DNA of 27,123 nucleotides. Origin: Elusimicrobiota bacterium. GTDB lineage: Bacteria; Elusimicrobiota; Elusimicrobia; Elusimicrobiales; UBA9959. Shown here in pieces: positions 8,272 to 16,799 of the stretch. The translations under genes and the position numbers were made by a program. The DNA is taken from positions 23,862 to 50,984 of the forward strand of contig DMES01000014.1 of NCBI GenBank assembly GCA_003450815.1. The letters are read 5' to 3'. Each line of letters begins with the position of its first letter. Position 1 is the stretch's first letter. The notes beneath the pieces are model-generated. The model did not search any database. It saw nothing but the letters and a program-made list of their open reading frames with translations, and had not been told where the DNA came from.

Positions 8272-8277
8272 ATTCTA
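8272..8277 (-). promoter_or_regulatory. -10-like TAGAAT directly before folE
   Basis: The minus strand reads TAGAAT, then six bases (TATCAT), then the ATG at 8265. This is the same spacing as at the kelch gene and would give a leaderless message. No clear -35 is seen 16-18 bp upstream. Confidence 0.35.
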
Positions 8278-8308
8278 CAAAATTGCGGGGGAAATTCATT
8301 GCCCTGAT

Positions 8309-8353
8309 CCCCAAAAAATGCCCGCTATTTTTTTCAGCGGGCATTTTTTGGGG
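8309..8353 (-). terminator. Strong terminator of the gene at 8355-8984
   Basis: A perfect 18-bp inverted repeat, CCCCAAAAAATGCCCGCT (8309-8326) with its complement at 8336-8353, encloses a 9-nt loop. It starts 1 nt after the stop codon. The U-rich run is inside the descending arm. It could also block plus-strand transcription. Confidence 0.88.
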
Positions 8354-8354
8354 A

Positions 8355-8984
8355 TTACTTTGAAACGATATAAAGCCAATTGCTGGTGGCGGTTAGTTTG
8401 GCGGAAGAGGACTTAAGGCTCTTTATAGCGGTTGAAAGTTGTTTTATAGCCTGCTGGTCTTCCAGCAGCTGCGTGATATTTTTACCGTAAACTTTTCCCG
8501 TCTTGCGTGAAGAAACGGCGTCGCGCATTGCTGTTTTTTTATTTTTAGCGGCAAAGGCGGCCGCCAGCAATCCCACCCGGGCCACTTTTTTATTCATCTT
8601 AGCGCTGTAACTTCGAATGGTTTTGGTATATGGAGAAAGGCTTGAACCAGGCTGGATCTCGGTAAATTGTGCTTTATTCAAAGCCGCAGTGTTGTCCAGA
8701 TTTACTTGTATTATTTTCAGTCTCAGGCTTAAAGCGGAAATGTCCTGCGCGGTGAGTCTGGCGTTTGCGGTATCCAAAGTTTCAATGACTTCGTCCAGGT
8801 ATTCATCCTGGCGCACCAGTTTAAAAAGTATATCTTTCATCTGCTTTAGTTTCTCCGCTTTCGCGGCTGCGGCGACTGTTTGCTCAGCGGATCGAACCGT
8901 TTTTTTAGTGGTGACAGAGCCGAAGGCAAGAGATACTCCTAAAACCGTCACTATTGCCGCGGGTAATACAAATTTGAATTTCAT
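8355..8984 (-). CDS. Secreted alpha-helical protein of unknown function
   Basis: 209 residues. A clear signal peptide (about 1-22, MKFKF then a hydrophobic stretch, ending LAFG) is followed by a Lys/Ala/Leu-rich, low-aromatic sequence that reads as long amphipathic helices (about 30-120 and 160-205). There is no Cys and no recognisable catalytic motif. I do not recognise the family. It stands alone: its own terminator lies directly downstream, and upstream is the long divergent intergenic region shared with the plus gene at 9328. It could be a periplasmic helical-bundle protein, but no role can be assigned. Confidence 0.72.
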   Translation of the reverse strand: MKFKFVLPAAIVTVLGVSLAFGSVTTKKTVRSAEQTVAAAAKAEKLKQMKDILFKLVRQDEYLDEVIETLDTANARLTAQDISALSLRLKIIQVNLDNTAALNKAQFTEIQPGSSLSPYTKTIRSYSAKMNKKVARVGLLAAAFAAKNKKTAMRDAVSSRKTGKVYGKNITQLLEDQQAIKQLSTAIKSLKSSSAKLTATSNWLYIVSK

Positions 8985-9327
8985 AGCTGTTCCCTTGAGC
9001 GTAACTGCTCAGGTGGATAGGCTGTAGACAGTTAGGCTATTAGGTAGGAGACAAACTTCAGCCTATCTACCTATAGCTATAGTATATCCTTTGTAGACTT
9101 TCCGGACACGGGTCATGAGTGCTAGATTACGGTGGCAAAGGGCCTGGCGTGTTTTGGGTATAAAGACCTGGAGAACAACCGGACTATTGTTCCCGCAGGG
9201 ATAGGCCATTAGCCTCTGCCATAAGAATCGCACATGTCGTAAACTATTAACGCAAGGGGAACATTCTTGTACGCCTCTGCGGAGCGGTTATCGCGGTCGG
9301 CGAAACTAAAAAGTCAAGGAGAAAAGC
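8985..9327. other. Divergent intergenic region with several inverted repeats
   Basis: This 343-bp stretch holds no gene I can support. It contains interleaved short inverted repeats near the minus gene (TAGGCT/AGCCTA and TAGGTAG/CTACCTA, about 9030-9072). Further right are GAACAA/TTGTTC (about 9171-9190) and an AGGC-CATTA-GCCT stem flanked by GCAG/CTGC (about 9194-9218). A TATACT-like -10 for the minus gene lies near 9080, without a good -35. The plus gene has AAGGAG just before its ATG. I could not match the centre to a known riboswitch consensus. Confidence 0.4.
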
Positions 9328-10023
9328 ATGAAAGGAGTTAAAATGTTTTTGGCATTAGCGATAGTGATCTGCGCCAACGGTTTGTCTTACGCGGGAAGTT
9401 ATAAAGTGGATGCGACCGTTGATGTATTAACGAACCATGGAGTTTATCACGTGCGCGACTCTGCCGGCAGTTTGTACGCTCAGGTGTCCGGTCTTAAACA
9501 GACTGAAACCGCCATCTACGGCGAAGGGCCTTTTTCAGCTCTAAATAAGCGCGAAACCAAGGACGATACCGATGTTGTGGGAGTGGATATTAATGGACAT
9601 TCCGAGCTTGCTCTGGAAAAGCTGCCTAACGGCGGCGTACTTATAAGTGTCGATGTCCTGATCAATGATGTTATCGAAGGCGCTCCGGTTAACGTAGAGA
9701 GCAAATACAAAGCGGCCGCGCAATTCACCCAAGGCTCATGGGAAGATTATCAAGCTGGCAACAGCGTTGAACTACAGCTTACCGAAGAAGGCCAGAAAAT
9801 GGCGACCGAAGCTGTGGCTGCAAATATTAAAAAAATGCTTCTCAAGGTGAAAAATCTGTTCACCGCGCAACTCCAATCGGCTGGCGCTGAATTCGGTGAA
9901 ATTACGCTGGAAAGACTCGCCGTAAAAGGAAAGTCGGTTATAAAAGGCACCTCTAACCGCCTGGAAATGATCGGCGCTCCGACCACGATTGAAATGAGCT
10001 TTGTGGTTAAGGCTAACTTCTAA
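9328..10023 (+). CDS. Secreted protein of unknown function
   Basis: 231 residues. The start follows AAGGAG by a normal gap. MKGVKM and a hydrophobic run end in a probable cleavage site near residue 22 (LSYA/GS). The mature part is mixed alpha/beta without Cys. It has a Val/Asp-rich N-terminal half (DATVDVLTNHGVYHV) and an Ala/Lys-rich helical middle (about 140-190). It ends in a strand-like segment, TTIEMSFVVKANF, with a terminal Phe. The terminal Phe is compatible with an outer-membrane or periplasmic beta protein, but the helical middle argues against a simple barrel. I do not recognise the family. It is monocistronic, closed by the terminator at 10044. Confidence 0.72.
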   Translation: MKGVKMFLALAIVICANGLSYAGSYKVDATVDVLTNHGVYHVRDSAGSLYAQVSGLKQTETAIYGEGPFSALNKRETKDDTDVVGVDINGHSELALEKLPNGGVLISVDVLINDVIEGAPVNVESKYKAAAQFTQGSWEDYQAGNSVELQLTEEGQKMATEAVAANIKKMLLKVKNLFTAQLQSAGAEFGEITLERLAVKGKSVIKGTSNRLEMIGAPTTIEMSFVVKANF

Positions 10024-10043
10024 TCTGCTTCGGCATAGAACAG

Positions 10044-10080
10044 AACCCGCCCGCTATTTCAGCGGGCGGGTTAATTCTTT
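10044..10080 (+). terminator. Terminator of the gene at 9328-10023
   Basis: AACCCGCCCGCT (10044-10055) pairs perfectly with AGCGGGCGGGTT (10061-10072) across a 5-nt loop, then a T-rich AATTCTTT. It starts 20 nt after the stop. Confidence 0.9.
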
Positions 10081-10099
10081 GTGGATTACTGTTTACCGA

Positions 10100-11620
10100 T
10101 TACCGCTGAGCGCGCTTTTGTGTCGTACTTGCAGTTATTTTCTTTAGTGCGCGTAGGGCCTGGAGGCGGTTTTTTATTTTGCCTTCAAATTGCAGAAGCT
10201 GCGTTTTTTCAAGGATTTCCCCCACCCGCGGGCCTTCCTTTATTTTCAGTATTCGTATAACATCGTGTCCGTCTATCAGCCGTGCGGTGCGCAGCTTGAT
10301 GTTCTTTTTAACATAAACCCTGAAAAGCAGGTTCAGCACCTGCAGAAAGCGCAGGGTTTTTTTCAGGCCGTTATAAGGCAGGCCGCCTTTGGGTATCGGC
10401 AAAGGGTTTTCTTTTATTTTCCCCATCACTTTAACAAGCGTCGGCTGTGTTATGTAGCTTGCGTGATCGGCCCAGGAAAGCGTGAGCAGTGGCACGGTGT
10501 ATTCTCCCGCCATCCTGAAAAATCTGAAAATGGCCCTGTCTGAAATTATGTCGTTTGAAGCCAGGTTTCCTGGCCGCAGGTGGTGTCCGACTATATTGGA
10601 TACCAGGCGTATGTCTTCGCGTGAAAAGCGCAGGTCCGCCATCAGCCGCTCGCTCATAAGCGCGCCGTGTTCCTCGTGCCCAAAAAACCTCAGCCGCCCC
10701 TTGAAAACGGCCGCCTTCGGGGGCTTTGCGATATCGTGGAGAAGGGCGGCAAGTTTCATTACGGCCGGCTTACTAAAAAATTCCTCAATTTTTTTATATT
10801 CCGGAACGGCCTTCGGGAGGTGTGCGAAAAGATAATCCATCCTTTCCACCACCCGCAGTGTGTGTTTAAGCACGCCGCCGCGTCCGTAATAAATTTCAGC
10901 GCAGGTTTCCTGGGGAGCCAGATCCGGAAATATGGCGGTTAAAAGGCCGGCCTTGTGCATAAGGCCCAGCCAGTAATTAGAGCGCTCATTTTCAAGCAGC
11001 AGCAGCAATTCATCGTGCACCCGCTCCGGCGCCGAGGTTTTTATCAGGCGGACCCGGCGTTTTAATTCATGGAAGGTGGAGGAGTTTATTTTAAAACCCA
11101 GAGCCGCCGCCAGACGGAAGGCCCTTAGCGTTCTTAAAGGGTCTTCCCTGAAAGCGCCGGGGCCCGCCGTTTTCAGCTCTTTTTTCAAGGCGGCGCCGAG
11201 TCCGTTGAGGGGATCTATTATTTTTTTCCTGTCCAGGCAAGGCAGGCGTAAGGCGCCGGTTTTTTTATCAAGGGCGAACTTCAGGGCGCGCTCAAGCGGC
11301 AGAGCCATGGCGTTTACGGTAAAATCTCTTCTTCTGAGGTCGGCGTCAAGGTCTTGTCCCTGAAAAGGCGCTATGTCAAGCTGCAGAAAAGGCGCTTTTC
11401 TTGTTTTAATACGGTAAACAAGGTTCTCTTCGTCCAGCGGAAAGCAAGCCGCGTTTAGCTTGCGGGCGAGTTTCAGTGTTTTTGATCTGAAGTGAGGCCC
11501 GGGTGGAACGGCAAGGTCTATGTCTTTGAAACTTTTTTTCAGCGAGGCATCTCTGAGCGCGCCTCCCACCAGATAGGCTTCTCCAAAAATATCAAGGATA
11601 ATTGTTGTAAGATGTCGCAT
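10100..11620 (-). CDS. Poly(A) polymerase/CCA-adding-type tRNA nucleotidyltransferase with HD domain
   Basis: 506 residues. The nucleotidyltransferase head has LVGGALRD (17-24), the metal-binding pair in DIDLAV (33-38) and RRRDFTVNAMA (96-106). These are class II PolA/CCA hallmarks. EDPLRTLRAFRLAA (159-172) marks the neck. An HD domain follows, with His253 (LKHT), HD at 295-296 (LLHDIAKP), His315 and His346 in GHHLRP. The enzyme adds CCA to tRNA 3' ends or A-tails to RNA in the cytoplasm; head sequence alone does not settle which. The tRNA in this window already encodes CCA, so repair is the more likely CCA role. The start is 1 nt after the stop of the acyl-CoA synthetase gene, so the two are almost surely translated from one message. 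Confidence 0.9.
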   Translation of the reverse strand: MRHLTTIILDIFGEAYLVGGALRDASLKKSFKDIDLAVPPGPHFRSKTLKLARKLNAACFPLDEENLVYRIKTRKAPFLQLDIAPFQGQDLDADLRRRDFTVNAMALPLERALKFALDKKTGALRLPCLDRKKIIDPLNGLGAALKKELKTAGPGAFREDPLRTLRAFRLAAALGFKINSSTFHELKRRVRLIKTSAPERVHDELLLLLENERSNYWLGLMHKAGLLTAIFPDLAPQETCAEIYYGRGGVLKHTLRVVERMDYLFAHLPKAVPEYKKIEEFFSKPAVMKLAALLHDIAKPPKAAVFKGRLRFFGHEEHGALMSERLMADLRFSREDIRLVSNIVGHHLRPGNLASNDIISDRAIFRFFRMAGEYTVPLLTLSWADHASYITQPTLVKVMGKIKENPLPIPKGGLPYNGLKKTLRFLQVLNLLFRVYVKKNIKLRTARLIDGHDVIRILKIKEGPRVGEILEKTQLLQFEGKIKNRLQALRALKKITASTTQKRAQR

Positions 11621-11621
11621 G

Positions 11622-13289
11622 TTACACTGTCATCCGCATTCTCTTCTCAAGTTCCTTTTTTATCAGTTCGCGTTTAAGCACCTTCTGCAGAGTATTTTTA
11701 GGCAGGCTTTCAACTATTTCAACTTCTTTCGGGCGCTTATACGGGTCCATGCAGGCTTTTATGTGGGCCATCACTTCATGTTTGTCCAGCATTACCCCCT
11801 GCTTCGGGACCACGAAACATTTCATGGTTTCGTTGCCGTCATGGGCCGGCAGCCCTATGACGGCCGATTCCTGTATTTTGGGATGGTGGTTTATTATCTG
11901 TTCAAGCTGCGCCGGAAAAACCTTTAGCCCCTTTATTATTACCATGTCTTTTTTGCGGTCGCGGATAAACAGGAACCCCTCGCTGTCAAGCACGCCGATA
12001 TCGCCGGTTTTCAGCCAGCCGTCCGCGCTAAAAAGATCCTTGGTGGCCTCATCATTATCGTGGTAGCCGCTTGTTATATTGGGGCCGTGCACCAGAATTT
12101 CACCTTCTTCCCCCTCTTTAAGTTCGCGTCCGGCCTCGTCCGTTATTTTCACTTTGACGCCCGGCAGCGGCTTTCCCACCGAGCCGTGTTTGCGCGCGTG
12201 CGGCAGGTTTACGCTTATTACGGGACTGGTTTCGGTGAGGCCGTAGCCTTCCAATAGCGGTATTTTGAAAATCTTTTCAAAAGAGTTCTTTATCACCAGG
12301 CTCAAAGGGGCAGCGCCGGAAAGGCAGAAGCGCACTTTACGCAGGCTCCAGTATTTCAAAAAAAATTTCTTAACTCCCTTGGCTTCCCTGGCTAACACGC
12401 CGTAAATCTGCGGCACGGAGATCATTATGGTTACCCCTTCCCTGCCCATGGCCTGAAGCCATGGTTTCGGCGGAGTAATGCTTTTTATTATCAGAGTTTT
12501 TGTGCCCAGCATCAGGGGCAGTATCACATCGGCGGTCCAGGCGAAGGTGTGGAACATCGGCAAAAGGCACATGAAAATATCTTTGGGTGTGGGTCTGAAG
12601 CCGTCTATTGCCGCCCTTGCGTTTGAGAGAATATTGGCGTGGGTAAGAAGCACCCCTTTAGGGTGGCCGGTGGTGCCGGAGGTGTATAGTATGGAAACCA
12701 CATCACCGCCTTCTGCCCGGGAGTCTTTTGTCTGCGGGTGGTAACGCGCGCTTGTAAGGTACGGCCAGAATTCCACCGCGTCAGGAACGGCAGGCAAAGG
12801 CGGAGGGCAGGCGGAGTTTAAGGCGGAGTAAGAAGCGGTAGTCGCTTTTCCTATGCCTTTACCTCTGCCTGCTGTTTCTTTTGCGCTGTCCGCTAAAATT
12901 ATGAACTTGAGTCCAGGCAGCCTGGTTTTTACATTGGCGTAGGTTTTTACAAAATCGTTTTCCGTCACCACGCCTTTGGCGTTTGAATTCTCAAGAATGT
13001 ATTTCACCTCTTCTTCCTTGGAGATCATGAAATTTATCGGCACACTTACAGCGCATAGTTTCCCAAGCGCGAAGTATGAGATCACGAATTCCGGGGAATT
13101 CCTGAGCGCTATGGCAACGCGGTCGTTTTTACGTATTCCAAGCTGCCAGAACATATCTGCCGCCCTGTCCACCGCCCGCAGAAGTCCCCGGTATGAAAGC
13201 CGCTTGTCGCCCGTCACAAAAGCGGTAGCCTCCGGCTTTTTGGAGGCCGAGTGTAAGAGCATCGAATAAAGATCTTTAGCCTGGTTCAT
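11622..13289 (-). CDS. Long-chain fatty acid-CoA ligase (AMP-binding, ANL superfamily)
   Basis: 555 residues. It activates a fatty acid with ATP to acyl-AMP, then forms acyl-CoA. Motifs seen: the P-loop-like YTSGTTGHPKGVLLTH (202-217), EGYGLTETSP (347-356), GWLKTGDIG (424-432), RDRKKDMVIIKGLKVFP (443-459), and the C-terminal catalytic Lys536 in LPKNTLQKVLKREL. The usual Gly before that Lys is Gln here. Residues about 137-195 form a longer, Pro-rich, poorly conserved insert. The class resembles FadD15-type cytosolic synthetases; chain length cannot be deduced. No clear Shine-Dalgarno precedes the ATG. It lies downstream of the MFS gene (106-nt gap) and 1 nt upstream of the nucleotidyltransferase. 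Confidence 0.93.
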   Translation of the reverse strand: MNQAKDLYSMLLHSASKKPEATAFVTGDKRLSYRGLLRAVDRAADMFWQLGIRKNDRVAIALRNSPEFVISYFALGKLCAVSVPINFMISKEEEVKYILENSNAKGVVTENDFVKTYANVKTRLPGLKFIILADSAKETAGRGKGIGKATTASYSALNSACPPPLPAVPDAVEFWPYLTSARYHPQTKDSRAEGGDVVSILYTSGTTGHPKGVLLTHANILSNARAAIDGFRPTPKDIFMCLLPMFHTFAWTADVILPLMLGTKTLIIKSITPPKPWLQAMGREGVTIMISVPQIYGVLAREAKGVKKFFLKYWSLRKVRFCLSGAAPLSLVIKNSFEKIFKIPLLEGYGLTETSPVISVNLPHARKHGSVGKPLPGVKVKITDEAGRELKEGEEGEILVHGPNITSGYHDNDEATKDLFSADGWLKTGDIGVLDSEGFLFIRDRKKDMVIIKGLKVFPAQLEQIINHHPKIQESAVIGLPAHDGNETMKCFVVPKQGVMLDKHEVMAHIKACMDPYKRPKEVEIVESLPKNTLQKVLKRELIKKELEKRMRMTV

Positions 13290-13395
13290 AGTAGTTAAAA
13301 AACTTCATAAGCTATCAGTCGTAAGCTTTAGGCTGTGAAGGAAAGCCTTATCCCTTATGGCCTACAGCATATGGCATATAATTATTGCCAATCTA

Positions 13396-14871
13396 TCATT
13401 CCCTTCCGGCCTCATGGACCTGGATATAGCGTCTGGCCAGAATAAGCCCTACCGGCGAGATGAGCGCCATCAGGCCGACGATAAGCCAGATTGTCTGCGA
13501 ATGGCGCGGCCCCTCGGCGGGGCAGTAGTGTGCCAGCAGGAAGCCGGATATGGCGCCAACAAAGAACTTGGCCACGAAGTAGGGCAGCATGGAAAGTGCC
13601 AGGTATGAACCTTCCTGCCCCTTGGGGGCGATGGCGGCGGGGTATTCGTAAAGCCGCGGAGAATAGAACGATTCTCCTATGGAATAAATCACCACGCACA
13701 GTACTATGGCCACATACAGCGGGTGAACCGGCCCGGTCAGGCCCAGCCAGGTGTGGCCGATAAGGTTCCCCAGCCAGCCGTCGGCCAGCCCCTGAAACAG
13801 CGCCGGAGGCATGGCCATGAAAAATACCGATAAGGCGGTAATGGTAGTTCCTATGACCACGGCTTTGTAGGCGGAGAATCTCTGTGTAAGCGCGCCCACC
13901 ACAGGCGCAAGTACAACGACTATTACGGCGTTCAGCACGCTGAAGATCTGCCCGATGGGCGCGCCATCACCCAGCTCGCGCAGGGCGAATTTCGGGAAGG
14001 TGTAGTACATGTGGTAGAGGATCAGCTTTACGAATACCACGAAGCCGAAGAAGGCCAGAAATTTGTAGAAAGAGGGCTGGGCCCAGAGGCTTGAGAAGAT
14101 GCGCTTCCACTCCTTTAGCGCGTCGCTGCAGGATAAGAAGAACGCGCGCAGAAAGGGTTCGCCGGGGTACTTGGGCTCCTCAGGCCGTATCTTCGGGCCC
14201 TCGTCAGTGGCCTCCACTCCGCTGCGCATGCAGAAGTAAGTGATAAGCAGGTTCGGGATAGTGAACAGCAGTCCGAGCAGGATCAGGGTCTGGTAGGTGC
14301 TGATCTGAAAACCGGCGTAGGGAATGGTGTAATGTCCATGTTCGCCTAAGCCGGCGCGCACCTTGTCGAAGGTCCAGCCCGCCACGGCGAAGCCGACATT
14401 CATCATAGAGTAATAGATGGAGAAGGCTATGGAGCGCTGCCTTGTGGTGGAGAAGCGTTTTACCGCGGAAACCATTACCGGGGTTTGCAGGGCTTCGCCG
14501 AGGGCCAGGGGGAGCAGGCCTAACGGCAAGGCTATCCACTGGGCGGAGAAGAAGGACATCACAAAGCGGGCAATAACGCAGAGGCCGAAGCCGGCCAGCA
14601 GGGATTTTCTTATGCCTATCGCGTCCACCAGTGAGCCTACCATCACGGTGAAGATGGTCAGAACGGAGGACCAGCTGGCTATTACAATGCCGGCGTGCTG
14701 GTCGTTTAAGTGCAGGTCCGAGGACAGCCACAGTCCCAGCGTTGAAGTGCCTACAAGCGCGTAGGCGGTAATGGTAAGGACTTTGGTCCCGAAAATAAGC
14801 CATAGCTCGCGCACGGCGCCCTTCAGAACCATGAATTTTCCGATAAACGATTCTTCTTTTGCTTCAATCAT
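13396..14871 (-). CDS. Major facilitator superfamily transporter
   Basis: 491 residues, about 12 hydrophobic segments in two halves of six. An MFS motif-A-like stretch, GSLVDAIGIRKS (79-90), follows TM2. A charged cytoplasmic loop (about 215-265, EATDEGPKIRPEEPKYPGEP) separates the halves. The last segment ends near residue 480 with a short charged tail. The length and large loop resemble oligopeptide or sugar-phosphate type MFS members, but the substrate is not evident. GGAGG five bases before the ATG is a strong ribosome site. The gene follows the DUF5009-like gene by 48 nt, so the acyltransferase and transporter are probably co-transcribed. A shared role in uptake and acetylation of a sugar is a guess. 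Confidence 0.88.
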   Translation of the reverse strand: MIEAKEESFIGKFMVLKGAVRELWLIFGTKVLTITAYALVGTSTLGLWLSSDLHLNDQHAGIVIASWSSVLTIFTVMVGSLVDAIGIRKSLLAGFGLCVIARFVMSFFSAQWIALPLGLLPLALGEALQTPVMVSAVKRFSTTRQRSIAFSIYYSMMNVGFAVAGWTFDKVRAGLGEHGHYTIPYAGFQISTYQTLILLGLLFTIPNLLITYFCMRSGVEATDEGPKIRPEEPKYPGEPFLRAFFLSCSDALKEWKRIFSSLWAQPSFYKFLAFFGFVVFVKLILYHMYYTFPKFALRELGDGAPIGQIFSVLNAVIVVVLAPVVGALTQRFSAYKAVVIGTTITALSVFFMAMPPALFQGLADGWLGNLIGHTWLGLTGPVHPLYVAIVLCVVIYSIGESFYSPRLYEYPAAIAPKGQEGSYLALSMLPYFVAKFFVGAISGFLLAHYCPAEGPRHSQTIWLIVGLMALISPVGLILARRYIQVHEAGRE

Positions 14872-14919
14872 CCAGCCTCCCTCGCTTTGTTGTCCTGATT
14901 TTAAGCGGTTAAAAACGGG

Positions 14920-16044
14920 TTATATTTTTATGAAAATATTGCGCTTATAAAGCAGCCAGAAGAAACCGAGCCAGAGCGCCATGTACGAGAAGGCGAAGGC
15001 CGCTGAGGCGTTTAAAGGCGAAAGCCAGGTTCCAAAGACATGGTCGCAGATAAATATCCTGAGCTGTATCGGTTCCCCGCCCGGCACATTCAGTTTGAAG
15101 AGCACCAGAAATTTAAGCAGGAATATAGGCAGCATGTATGCCGCTATCGCGTTTATACCGAATATTTCAAATGGCTTTGACCAGGCTTTTATGTCCTTGA
15201 TCTCTATGAGCCAGTAACAAAGAGCAAGCAGCCAGAGGGCCAGCCCGCCCGTGTAAAGCACATATGAACTTGTCCAAAGCGCTTTGTTGAGCGGAAAGCT
15301 CATGCTCCACAGCCACCCTATAATAAATAGTATAGCGCCCCCCCGCATGAGTCCGCGCGTTTTTTGCGCGGCGGCTCTTTCCGACCTTAGCCAAAGTCCG
15401 GCAAATATCCCTAACATTGTGGTGGCGAGCGCCGGGATTGTGCTCAAAATTCCTTCAGGATCGTAAGGGCCCTGGCGATAGGTGTGGGCCCCAAGTATAA
15501 GGCGGTCTAGCCACGAGGCCAGGCTCCCTTCTTTTGTCAGTACGCCGGCGCCGTAGCCGGGCACCGGTATTTGCGTCATAATGAGCCAGTAACCCAGCAA
15601 GGCGGCCGCAGTCAGAATTGCCTGCGTGCGCACGCGCGTTTTGATGAACAGAAACGAAGCCGCGCAGTAGCAGAGCGCTATCCGCTGCAGCACTCCGAGT
15701 ATCCTTATAGTTGAGGGGTGGTAATTAGGGATGGCGTTTAAAACCATCCCGAGCGCATAAATAATCAGTGTGCGCCGGAGTATCTGCGGGGCCAGCCCCC
15801 GGCCGCCGTCCAGCTCCCGGCGTTTTGAAAGGGAGAATACCAGCGAGACGCCGACTATGAAAAGGAAGAACGGGAATACCAGATCGGTCATGGTGCAACC
15901 GTCCCACTGCGCATGGTCCAGCTGCGTATAGGCTTCCTGGTTGCCCGGAGTGTTAACGATTATCATGGCGGCTATGGTAAGGCCGCGGAATGCGTCCAGC
16001 GAAAGCAGACGGTTTTTTTTCGGCGCGATTACAGCGTTTTCCAT
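14920..16044 (-). CDS. DUF5009/HGSNAT-like integral membrane acyltransferase
   Basis: 374 residues, about 10-11 membrane segments. The N-terminus has the family signature LLSLDAFRGLTIAAMI (13-28), followed by HAQWDGCTMTDLVFPFFLF (44-62) with His44 and Asp54, then FIVGVSLVFS. These match bacterial relatives of heparan-alpha-glucosaminide N-acetyltransferase (COG4299), which moves acetyl groups across the membrane onto a terminal glucosamine. The length is near the family norm (about 360-400). The bacterial substrate is not established. No Shine-Dalgarno is visible before the ATG. Upstream is the terminator at 16115, so this gene probably begins the unit that continues to the MFS gene. Confidence 0.86.
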   Translation of the reverse strand: MENAVIAPKKNRLLSLDAFRGLTIAAMIIVNTPGNQEAYTQLDHAQWDGCTMTDLVFPFFLFIVGVSLVFSLSKRRELDGGRGLAPQILRRTLIIYALGMVLNAIPNYHPSTIRILGVLQRIALCYCAASFLFIKTRVRTQAILTAAALLGYWLIMTQIPVPGYGAGVLTKEGSLASWLDRLILGAHTYRQGPYDPEGILSTIPALATTMLGIFAGLWLRSERAAAQKTRGLMRGGAILFIIGWLWSMSFPLNKALWTSSYVLYTGGLALWLLALCYWLIEIKDIKAWSKPFEIFGINAIAAYMLPIFLLKFLVLFKLNVPGGEPIQLRIFICDHVFGTWLSPLNASAAFAFSYMALWLGFFWLLYKRNIFIKI

Positions 16045-16114
16045 ATTTTTGATTAATACAGTTTAGTATTTTATATTCGGATTTCAAAATTAGCTGCGAT
16101 GAATTGAAGCTGAT

Positions 16115-16155
16115 AAAAAACGAAGGCCACCAAACTTCGGTGGCCTTCGTTTTTT
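16115..16155 (-). terminator. Terminator of the gene at 16176-16799
   Basis: A perfect 17-bp stem (16115-16131 with 16139-16155) around a 7-nt loop, with six A at one end and six T at the other. It suits termination in either direction. The minus gene ends 20 nt upstream of it. Confidence 0.92.
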
Positions 16156-16175
16156 GAAAAACCTGGTTGGAACTG

Positions 16176-16799
16176 TTAAGGCAGCGGCCCTGAAAAATCC
16201 ATTATTGATTTTGAGGCCTTCGCTAATTCGCTCATGATCTTATACATAAGTTCAGTCGGAGGCTTGGCTTTTCTTTCCAATTCTTTGGACTTTTTGCTTA
16301 TATCAAACAGGTATTGTAAAACAGGCGGCGGGATGTCGTTGTCAGCTGTCATTTCGCTTAAATCCCACAGTAAAAGCTTTGCGGCGGCGATTGTGTCCGG
16401 GTTTTTAGGCGTATTTGCCATCGCTTCAGCGGCATTGGCGTTGAATGTCCTGGCAATTTCGTAGCATTCCTGTAACTCCTTCATTGATCGCTGCAAAGAT
16501 TGCCCGGTCTCTTGTCTTGCGCCAATGCCAAGGGTTATTTCTGGGCGAGTCATCGCTTCTTTGAACTGCATATATGTGGTGATCAGGGAAGTTAAGCCGG
16601 CAGATTCAGCGGCGGATGACTTCACTTTCTCGGCCATCGGAGCCGGAACAGCTATGTTATCCGTATTTCCAATCTGGTCAGCCACGGCGTCTCTGAGTCC
16701 GTTCGGGGGCGCGTTATGCGGGGTGTTCCTTGACAGTGTAATGGTTAACACCCCGGTTATTGTTATGACGGCAAGACCGGCAAAGATTTTTTTATTCAT
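16176..16799 (-). CDS. Secreted helical protein of unknown function
   Basis: 207 residues. The N-terminal signal or anchor (about 4-23) is followed by a Pro/Asn-rich linker with APPNGLRDAV (about 30-39), then predicted helices rich in Ala, Met, Glu and Lys (about 60-195). The single Cys (CYEIA, about 112) argues against a lipoprotein. No catalytic motif is seen and I do not recognise the family. The N-terminal 40 residues resemble those of the unrelated-looking protein at 24880 (see findings). GGGGAG lies about 10 nt before the ATG. The gene is monocistronic, with a strong terminator downstream. Confidence 0.7.
   Translation of the reverse strand: MNKKIFAGLAVITITGVLTITLSRNTPHNAPPNGLRDAVADQIGNTDNIAVPAPMAEKVKSSAAESAGLTSLITTYMQFKEAMTRPEITLGIGARQETGQSLQRSMKELQECYEIARTFNANAAEAMANTPKNPDTIAAAKLLLWDLSEMTADNDIPPPVLQYLFDISKKSKELERKAKPPTELMYKIMSELAKASKSIMDFSGPLP

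Noticed and set aside
9105..9260. Possible riboswitch in the divergent region
   Set aside because: Compared from memory with c-di-GMP, TPP, SAM, cobalamin, glycine and THF consensus cores on both strands; none fits.
13290..13395. Terminator between the MFS and acyl-CoA synthetase genes
   Set aside because: Only a weak AGGCT/AGCCT pairing without a U-run is present, so co-transcription cannot be excluded.
13491..14803. Long frames overlapping the MFS gene on both strands
   Set aside because: Composition shadows of a GC-rich membrane protein gene; Arg/Pro-rich without domain patterns.
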